A model generated the notes under the pieces. It was not told where the DNA came from. It did not search any database and saw nothing but the letters and a program-made list of their open reading frames with translations. A DNA stretch of 64,000 nucleotides from Sulfuriflexus sp. (GTDB taxonomy: Bacteria > Pseudomonadota > Gammaproteobacteria > AKS1). A program made the position numbers and the translations under genes. This document shows positions 58,816-64,000 of this stretch, piece by piece; position 1 is the first letter of the stretch; each line of letters begins with the position of its first letter. The stretch is taken from the NCBI GenBank assembly GCA_023134145.1, contig JAGLUW010000032.1, positions 1 through 64,000 of the forward strand. The letters are read 5' to 3'.

Positions 58816-59385
58816 ATGGCACGTAAGATGGCAAAGAAGAATAAATCAAAATCAACACCGTTACCCGGTTGGGTATGGATGGCCACCGGTTTATTCATTG
58901 GGCTATTTGTTGCCTTTCTGGTACATCTAAAAGACAACTACCCTGCGCTATCATTACCAGCTACTGAAAAAACGACAACAAAACAAAGCCGTGATACACG
59001 CGATGTTCGAAAAACACCCGCTGCACCAAAAACACAATTTGATTTCTATACCATCTTGCCAGAAATGGAAATTGCGATTCCTGATAGCGAAGCAAGTAGC
59101 TCCAACACAGATAAAAATGCCCCTTTCAAACATGATAGCCAATTTATATTACAGGCAGGTTCATTTAAGAAATTAGCTCAAGCCGACCAAATGAAAGCCA
59201 GCCTTGCTCTATTAGGGGTTCAAGCAAAAATTCAATCAGTGACCATTAATAATCCCAACAAAGGTGCAAGCACATGGCACCGCGTTCGTCTCGGCCCTTA
59301 CGACAGCTTTAGTGAAATGAATCGCATTCGTTCACGCCTACGCAGAAATAATATTGAAGCACTGCTATTAAAACTAAAAAGTTAA
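58816..59385 (+). CDS. SPOR-domain membrane protein, FtsN-like
   Basis: A 189-residue bitopic protein: short basic cytoplasmic tail (MARKMAKKNKSKS), one membrane helix (about 18-38, GWVWMATGLFIGLFVAFLVH), a flexible periplasmic linker and a C-terminal SPOR domain (FILQAGSFKKLAQADQMKASL, given as FILQAGSFKK; RVRLGPYDSFSEMN) that targets septal peptidoglycan. It resembles a short FtsN. Its position after priA-argS supports a division-related role. The next gene starts at or just after its stop. Confidence 0.9.
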   Translation: MARKMAKKNKSKSTPLPGWVWMATGLFIGLFVAFLVHLKDNYPALSLPATEKTTTKQSRDTRDVRKTPAAPKTQFDFYTILPEMEIAIPDSEASSSNTDKNAPFKHDSQFILQAGSFKKLAQADQMKASLALLGVQAKIQSVTINNPNKGASTWHRVRLGPYDSFSEMNRIRSRLRRNNIEALLLKLKS

Positions 59386-59435
59386 TTTCACAACGTATCG
59401 CCACCATCGACATTCTGCGTGGTGTCGCCATTTTA

Positions 59436-60107
59436 ATGATGTTCGTGTTTCACTTTAGTTATGATCTAAGTTTTTTTGGTTACGTAGAAATCAATTTTCT
59501 CGAAGAACCTTTCTGGGCAAACTTCCGTCGTTTCATTGTTGGTTCATTCTTGTTACTCGTCGGTATCAGCATCGCCCTAGCTAACCGCAAACCCCTCAAC
59601 ACACGAACATTTACCCGCCGACTCATCCTACTTATTGGTTATGCGCTATTGGTTTCACTCGGCAGCTACTTCATGTTTCCGGAAAGTTATATCTACTTCG
59701 GCATCCTGCACTTCATCGCCGTTGCCAGTGTGCTTGGCCTGCTATTCAGACGCTTTTACTTCACCAACCTAGCCCTCGGCGTTGGATTAATTGTACTCGA
59801 CACCTTTTACAGTAACGCCTTCTTTAATGATCCAACCATAAATTGGCTCGGGCTAATGACTCACCTTCCCTACACCGAAGACTACGTACCGCTCATACCA
59901 TGGTTTGGCATCGTGTTAATCGGCATCTTCATCGGTAAAGCATTATTTGTAGAGAACAACACACCCACATGGTTAGCATGGAAGGCAAGCAACCCTATTA
60001 CCAAAACCCTCGCCTTCGGCGGTCGACATAGCCTGCATATCTACATACTGCATCAGCCAATCTTTATAGGACTAATCGCACTCGTATCAGGAAAAGGATT
60101 TTTTTAA
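59436..60107 (+). CDS. DUF1624 membrane acyltransferase (HGSNAT-like)
   Basis: A polytopic protein of 223 residues from the first ATG, with six to seven hydrophobic segments, MMFVFHFSYDLSFFGY at the start, LLLVGISIALANR, YFGILHFIAVASVLG and a C-terminal LHIYILHQP. DUF1624 proteins resemble heparan-alpha-glucosaminide N-acetyltransferase and acylate an unknown substrate across the membrane. The conserved N-terminal block RIATIDILRGVAIL lies upstream in the same frame (59394-59435), but no ATG, GTG or TTG is available there; an ATT at 59385, overlapping the SPOR stop, is the only plausible earlier start. Confidence 0.85.
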   Translation: MMFVFHFSYDLSFFGYVEINFLEEPFWANFRRFIVGSFLLLVGISIALANRKPLNTRTFTRRLILLIGYALLVSLGSYFMFPESYIYFGILHFIAVASVLGLLFRRFYFTNLALGVGLIVLDTFYSNAFFNDPTINWLGLMTHLPYTEDYVPLIPWFGIVLIGIFIGKALFVENNTPTWLAWKASNPITKTLAFGGRHSLHIYILHQPIFIGLIALVSGKGFF

Positions 60108-60180
60108 AACTAATTAGCATTCTTGACCCTACTCACACTAAAAGAGTAAGGTAAATAATGTTAACTGCTTGAATAAATAC

Positions 60181-60195
60181 GTGATATTGCATCAC
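60181..60195. promoter_or_regulatory. Inverted repeat upstream of the cytochrome gene
   Basis: GTGAT-N5-ATCAC lies 90 bases before the cytochrome ATG. The spacing does not fit FNR (N4) or CRP, so the regulator is unknown. Confidence 0.3.
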
Positions 60196-60284
60196 ATGCA
60201 GAACCGCTACATACGCACTCTTAAATCAACATTAAACATTACTGGATAAATAGCAATAAGTTCCATCACAAAATAGGAAGACAA

Positions 60285-60695
60285 ATGAAAAAGTATTATT
60301 TATATATAAACTTAAGCTTATTGTTTTTTTCTACTAATGTTACCGCAGAAGAGAACGGAAAACATTTGATGAAGAAATTATGCAGCAGTTGCCATGTAAC
60401 CGAAGGAAAGCCTACTTTAGCACCACCAATTTTTGCTATGAAATCTCATGTTAAACGGGCATACACTAACCGTAATGATTTTGTGCAGCGAATTATTGAT
60501 TGGGTTGAAGAACCAGACGCAGCAATTGCTTTGATGCCTGGCGCAGTTAATAGGTTCGGTCTAATGCCTAAATTATCCTACAAAGAAGAAGAAGTGAGGA
60601 AAATAGCTGAGTACATATATGATACAAAAATTAAGTTACCCGAATGGTATCAAAAACATTATAAGCAAAAGCATGGCGATGAACCAAATCAATAA
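60285..60695 (+). CDS. Periplasmic c-type cytochrome
   Basis: A 136-residue protein with a signal peptide (about 1-21, ending VTAEE), the haem-attachment motif CSSCH (about residues 33-37) and a candidate distal Met in RFGLMPKLSYKEEE, the plan of a small class I cytochrome c. It is a monohaem electron carrier in the periplasm; the partner cannot be inferred from neighbours. GGAAG lies before the ATG. It appears monocistronic. Confidence 0.88.
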   Translation: MKKYYLYINLSLLFFSTNVTAEENGKHLMKKLCSSCHVTEGKPTLAPPIFAMKSHVKRAYTNRNDFVQRIIDWVEEPDAAIALMPGAVNRFGLMPKLSYKEEEVRKIAEYIYDTKIKLPEWYQKHYKQKHGDEPNQ

Positions 60696-60711
60696 TTTAA
60701 GTAAGCTAAAA

Positions 60712-60727
60712 GAATAAAAGGGGTCAG
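60712..60727 (+). repeat. GGGGTCAG repeat, copy 1 (REP-like)
   Basis: GAATAAAAGGGGTCAG is followed by a small hairpin (GCATTT at 60730-60735 with AAATGC at 60740-60745). A near-identical unit lies at 60863. AAAGGGGTCAG motifs are frequent in repeats associated with REP-type Y1 transposases; no transposase is present here. Confidence 0.55.
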
Positions 60728-60780
60728 CAGCATTTCCTGAAATGCCAAACTTAGTTCACAGTTTCATCTGCATATACGGC

Positions 60781-60819
60781 GAATAACCTCTTCTAACACA
60801 TTTATATAAGAGGATATTC
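60781..60819 (+). promoter_or_regulatory. Hairpin overlapping the ribosome site of the truncated frame
   Basis: The arms GAATAACCTCTT (60781-60792) and AAGAGGATATTC (60808-60819) pair at 11 of 12 positions. The second arm contains the AGAGGA ribosome site of the ATG at 60822, so the stem would hide it. Confidence 0.4.
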
Positions 60820-60821
60820 GT

Positions 60822-60890
60822 ATGAAACAATTTCTCACTTATGCGATTACTTTATTTATTACGAATAAAGGGGTCAGTACCCTTTTCTAG
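60822..60890 (+). pseudogene. Truncated gene head (plus strand) ending in the repeat
   Basis: A good ribosome site (AGAGGA) and ATG open MKQFLTYAITLFIT, which looks like the start of a signal peptide. The frame then enters the GAATAAAGGGGTCAG repeat and stops at 60888-60890. The rest of the gene is missing. The original product is unknown. Confidence 0.45.
60863..60877 (+). repeat. GGGGTCAG repeat, copy 2 (REP-like)
   Basis: GAATAAAGGGGTCAG is the second copy of the unit at 60712 and continues into TACCCTTTT, forming an imperfect hairpin. It lies exactly between the two truncated gene heads. Confidence 0.55.
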
Positions 60891-60949
60891 TGTAAGTTCG
60901 CAGCCATGCCCCTACCCATTGCACCTAGACCAATAAAACCAATTTTCAT
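60887..60949 (-). pseudogene. Remnant 5' end of a 3-hydroxyisobutyrate dehydrogenase-family gene
   Basis: On the minus strand a perfect AGGAG site precedes an ATG at 60949 that opens MKIGFIGLGAMGRGMAANLH and then meets TAG. This is the unmistakable Rossmann start (GxGxMGxxMAxNL) of beta-hydroxyacid dehydrogenases such as MmsB or GarR, cut off after 20 residues next to the repeat. From 60950 to 61069 I see nothing beyond its likely old promoter region. Confidence 0.75.
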
Positions 60950-61069
60950 AATATCTCCTAACACTTATCAGCCACGATTAGACTCTTTTTTTATGGTGTT
61001 TTTATTTTTAGCCTTCAATGTATAATCGCCGTACAATAATTATAAATCGTATTAATAATATTTTGGTAA

Positions 61070-61453
61070 ATGCACGTGAACAACAGTAATCGCCTTAGTT
61101 TTTGTTATATCACTAATATTACAAACAATATCACTGAAGTAAAAATTGATGAAGATATTATCGTCGATGAAACCATGGTGGATGAATATCACAGCTGGCT
61201 TACCCAACATCATAGTGGTGCATTTGGTGTATTGGTTGATAAAACCAATCATTACTCCTATACCTTTGAAGCCCAACTTAAATTAGGCCAAGTTGAGAAC
61301 ATACAAGCGATTGCTATCCTCGTTAAAGACCATTCAGCCGAGGTTGCCACACAAGCATTGATGGGTATTAAACAACGCCGACAAATACCAAATAACATCT
61401 TCTATCAACGTGAAGAAGCACTTGAATGGCTACAAAATCAATTAAGCCAGTAA
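61070..61453 (+). CDS. SpoIIAA-like (STAS/SEC14-type) protein
   Basis: A 127-residue soluble protein. Alternating strands and helices (YHSWLTQHHSGAFGVLVDKTN, core GAFGVLVDKTN; IQAIAILVKDHSAEVATQAL, core AIAILVKDHSAEVATQ) end in IFYQREEALEWLQNQL, the typical end of SpoIIAA-like STAS proteins. The role is unknown. It is convergent with the DUF255 gene, one base apart. The start Met has a weak ribosome site; GTG at 61076 is possible. Confidence 0.6.
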   Translation: MHVNNSNRLSFCYITNITNNITEVKIDEDIIVDETMVDEYHSWLTQHHSGAFGVLVDKTNHYSYTFEAQLKLGQVENIQAIAILVKDHSAEVATQALMGIKQRRQIPNNIFYQREEALEWLQNQLSQ

Positions 61454-63256
61454 TTATTTTACGCCATATAGCGCATCCACCATTGGATGAATATCAGCTT
61501 TATCAAATACCGGTAATGAACAACGCTGATTGGCACAGGCAAAAGCTGCTGCCTTAGGTAAGGCCGGATATTGCACATCAGGGTTTGGCATTGCGCCTTC
61601 GGCTTTATCCCACCATTCGATACGGCGGTAGCTACCGGAGTAACGTAAGGCTTGCTGATAAAGTGTTTTTGACTGCTTGTCTTTCTTCGCACCAACAATC
61701 GTAATATGTACAGGATCAGTCGCCAGTTCATAGGCAACCAGTAACACACCGGCTTCTGTTAAACGACCTGTGGCTATTTCTTCTGTCGCTAAATAACGCA
61801 TGGTACGTTCTGCGATGGCTTTATATTTTTCATCGCCCGTTAAGTGATGCACGCGAATAGCAAAACGCGCCAGTGCAATATTTTCATCTATCTGTGGTTG
61901 CGGTTTAATTATTGCTGTTGCCGGTGCATAAGAAACGGCATAACCGGCCCCTTTCTCACCCGCAGCCTGTTTAATTGTAAATCGAAAGGTGCGATCAATA
62001 TATTCTGCTGTGTTACGAGCGCGCTTGAGCATTTTCCGTTCACCCGTTGCTTGATACAAAGCTAAATACGCTTGCGCGACGGCAAGGTTATCTCCAAGGT
62101 ACGGGCCACCTTGGTCTTTTTGATCATGACGATAACCACCACCTTTAATTGAACGGTTCTTTTCTACCCATTGCATTGAACGCTGTGCAAGTTGTAAATA
62201 TTTCTTTTCACCACTTGCTTGATATAACGCAACCATCGCTTCAGATGCCCAGCCATTTTCTTGTGCATATTGGTGTTTATCTATTTTTGGGATGCCTTGT
62301 GCACGGCGCTCTTTATCATTTAAATCAAAATATTCACGACTATGTACACCTTGCACAAGATCAGCATCTTGGCTGGTGTAAAACACACCCGCGTCACTCA
62401 TTAAGAAGCTTTCAAGATAGCTGGCAATGGCTTTAGCTGCCTTTAAATACTTTTCATCACCTAATTGTCGATAGGCCATCGCATAGATACGCAGGTAACC
62501 AGACTGTGATGGCATGATCTTTTCGAAATGCGGATAGTCCCACTTGCCACCAGTCGAGTATTGGTAAACACCACCCCATACAGGATCAATTAAAGCCATT
62601 GCTGCATCTAATGTATGCCGTGCTCTTTTCTCACTTGCTGCATCACCATCACGTGCGAGTAATAAGGCATATTCAACGCTGTCACGATCGAGGAACTTTT
62701 GGTTTAGTTTGAGGCTGCCATATTCAGGGTCATAAGCATCATCATGACGACGCACTAAAATTTCTTTTATTGAATCTGCTAGCAAGGCACTGCTAGCAAA
62801 GTTCTTATTCTCTTTAATTGGTGCGCCACGTTCTGGTGTTGGATCATCAACAATCGCTTGTAACAATTTCGCCATATTTTTAGGAGGGATATAACCGGCA
62901 CGTTTAACTAATTCCATACCATCGGCATTAAAGAAGATCGTTGCGGGCCAACCCCAATCTTGGTATCTGCGTGCTAGATCGGGACGATTATTTTGATCAA
63001 CCTTTAAAGCAATATAGTTATCTTTGAGTATTTTCTTAACGGCAGAATCTGAATAGGTCTTTTCTTCCATGACATGGCACCAATGACACCAGACCGCTTC
63101 AAGATCGAGGATCAATAATTTGCCATCACGTTTAGCCTCAGCAAAAGCCGCATCGTTAAAATCACGCCATTGCACACCATCCTTACTATTTGATGAACTG
63201 GCTTGTGCTGTAGTAATAAGAGTGAGACTTAAGATAAGACTTGCAACAAAACGCAT
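61454..63256 (-). CDS. Secreted DUF255 thioredoxin-like / glycosidase-fold protein
   Basis: A 600-residue protein with a signal peptide (about 1-19, ending AQAS), a thioredoxin-fold DUF255 domain with WCHWCHVM (about residues 56-63) and EKTYSD, and a long alpha/alpha-barrel-like region (about 190-560) resembling the N-acylglucosamine epimerase/YyaL fold, with KWDYPHFEK and FYTSQDADL. The WCxxC motif implies redox chemistry or a decayed active site; the overall function of YyaL-type proteins is unsettled. AAGGA precedes the ATG. Confidence 0.85.
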   Translation of the reverse strand: MRFVASLILSLTLITTAQASSSNSKDGVQWRDFNDAAFAEAKRDGKLLILDLEAVWCHWCHVMEEKTYSDSAVKKILKDNYIALKVDQNNRPDLARRYQDWGWPATIFFNADGMELVKRAGYIPPKNMAKLLQAIVDDPTPERGAPIKENKNFASSALLADSIKEILVRRHDDAYDPEYGSLKLNQKFLDRDSVEYALLLARDGDAASEKRARHTLDAAMALIDPVWGGVYQYSTGGKWDYPHFEKIMPSQSGYLRIYAMAYRQLGDEKYLKAAKAIASYLESFLMSDAGVFYTSQDADLVQGVHSREYFDLNDKERRAQGIPKIDKHQYAQENGWASEAMVALYQASGEKKYLQLAQRSMQWVEKNRSIKGGGYRHDQKDQGGPYLGDNLAVAQAYLALYQATGERKMLKRARNTAEYIDRTFRFTIKQAAGEKGAGYAVSYAPATAIIKPQPQIDENIALARFAIRVHHLTGDEKYKAIAERTMRYLATEEIATGRLTEAGVLLVAYELATDPVHITIVGAKKDKQSKTLYQQALRYSGSYRRIEWWDKAEGAMPNPDVQYPALPKAAAFACANQRCSLPVFDKADIHPMVDALYGVK

Positions 63257-63270
63257 AACTTCTTTCCTTG

Positions 63271-63284
63271 TAGTAGTACTACTA
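63271..63284. promoter_or_regulatory. Perfect palindrome in the DUF255 leader
   Basis: TAGTAGTACTACTA is a perfect 14-base palindrome 15 bases before the start codon of the minus-strand gene, flanked on both sides by CAAGGA on the minus strand. It is a candidate operator or mRNA hairpin. The remaining 63285-63524 shows no feature. Confidence 0.4.
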
Positions 63285-63524
63285 TCCTTGTTTATCTAGA
63301 AGAAAAATGCAGTGACTTATTCACGTTTAGTGAGAATTAATCTTCAAAATAGGTATAACCATGCAAACCTGCTCTCAATTCCTTTAAACAGAGTTTGCCT
63401 CTACCTTGACCTCGTAAATAGCCTGAAGTTCCTCAGAATTTAAGTGACCTAATTTAAAAGGAAAGCTGGCTACAAAATACTATACGACGGATTCGCGTAA
63501 AAGGACGCATAGAATCTTAAATAA

Positions 63525-63983
63525 TTATTTGCACCACTTCTTAATTGCGGCCTTTAAACGCGCTTCTTCCTTGTTACGTCTTTTCGGCTCTAACCAATCA
63601 CGCGTGCCATCTTTGTTTTTGTAATAAACCGCACCTGCCTCAGTGATTTTTTTATATTCTTTTTTGAATTTTTTACAATTAGCTTTTTTCTTAACTTTGA
63701 GTTGTTTCTTTTCGGCTATTTTTTTATTCTGTTCTTCGCGCTCTTCTTGGCGTGCGCGTAAAAAACCTTCCGCCTGTTGTTTTCTCTCATCTCGTGACTT
63801 TGCCGACACCGGTGCCGATTTCTGAACCTTTATATCAAGTGTTTCTGATTTTTCACCGATGGGTTTATCTGAAAAATGAACCTTGCCATTTTTATCGGTC
63901 CAGCGATAAATTTCCGCATTGCTTATTGAAGAAAAAAATATAGATATCATCAAGGATAAGATTATAAAAAAAGATTTTTGCAT
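63525..63983 (-). CDS. DUF4124-domain secreted protein (copy 3)
   Basis: A 152-residue protein: signal peptide (about 1-23, ending SNA), DUF4124 signature EIYRWTDKNGKVHFSDKP, a highly charged Glu/Lys/Arg helix (about 60-105) and a C-terminal Cys pair (ANCKKF and KKWCK). It has the same plan as the two tandem copies at 25423 and 25939 but a longer helix. Periplasmic, function unknown. The gene ends 17 bases inside the right edge. Confidence 0.8.
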   Translation of the reverse strand: MQKSFFIILSLMISIFFSSISNAEIYRWTDKNGKVHFSDKPIGEKSETLDIKVQKSAPVSAKSRDERKQQAEGFLRARQEEREEQNKKIAEKKQLKVKKKANCKKFKKEYKKITEAGAVYYKNKDGTRDWLEPKRRNKEEARLKAAIKKWCK

Positions 63984-64000
63984 AGTAACTTTTAACTCCC

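Noticed and set aside
60866-60890. The GGGGTCAG hairpin as a true terminator
   Set aside because: The stem is imperfect and there is no clear T-tract on either strand; treated as a repeat.

Overview
The window looks like chromosomal DNA of a free-living gammaproteobacterium of moderate GC content. The evidence is gene order: rhlB divergent from trxA-rho, and rpmE, a nuclease, malic enzyme, a class A PBP, pilMNOPQ, aroKB, a damX-like gene, gltBD and hemE in nearly the order known from Pseudomonas and relatives, with priA-argS-SPOR gene further on. I cannot name the genus from sequence alone.

Layout. 1-1455: 3' part of a hybrid sensor kinase resembling the DSF sensor RpfC, cut by the window edge. 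1452-12228 (minus): a complete type II secretion operon, gspC to gspN, without a prepilin peptidase. 12400-15617: rhlB facing away from trxA and rho. 15801-17824: a bacteriohemerythrin gene with a perfect FNR-type box upstream, then an intact IS30-family element sitting inside a small intergenic repeat. 17879-26994: glycogen phosphorylase, a DUF3135 gene, rpmE, a secreted nuclease, an M48 lipoprotein protease, malic enzyme, and small secreted proteins including two DUF4124 paralogues. 27023-46849: PBP1A divergent from the type IV pilus assembly operon pilMNOPQ, then aroKB, a dNTPase, a WGR-like small protein, a DamX-like protein, gltBD and hemE.

46862-54354 breaks the conserved order and is a signalling-rich insert. 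It holds a GacA/UvrY-like regulator whose phospho-acceptor Asp is Asn, two tandem Sel1-repeat proteins, a fructosamine-kinase-like protein, a probable small RNA, a receiver protein with a degenerate GGDEF domain, an HDOD-GAF protein, and a small gene broken or recoded at an A6 run. Upstream of priA lies a cluster of DnaA boxes in AT-rich DNA. 54732-64000: priA, argS, a SPOR protein, a DUF1624 membrane acyltransferase, a c-type cytochrome, two gene heads truncated tail to tail at a repeat, a SpoIIAA-like protein, a large DUF255 thioredoxin-like protein and a third DUF4124 protein.

Together the genes encode envelope machinery (T2SS, type IV pili, peptidoglycan synthesis and division-associated SPOR proteins), housekeeping metabolism (shikimate, glutamate, haem, glycogen) and replication restart, with a local layer of possible c-di-GMP/Gac-type regulation. 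No CRISPR array, rRNA or tRNA gene was recognised.
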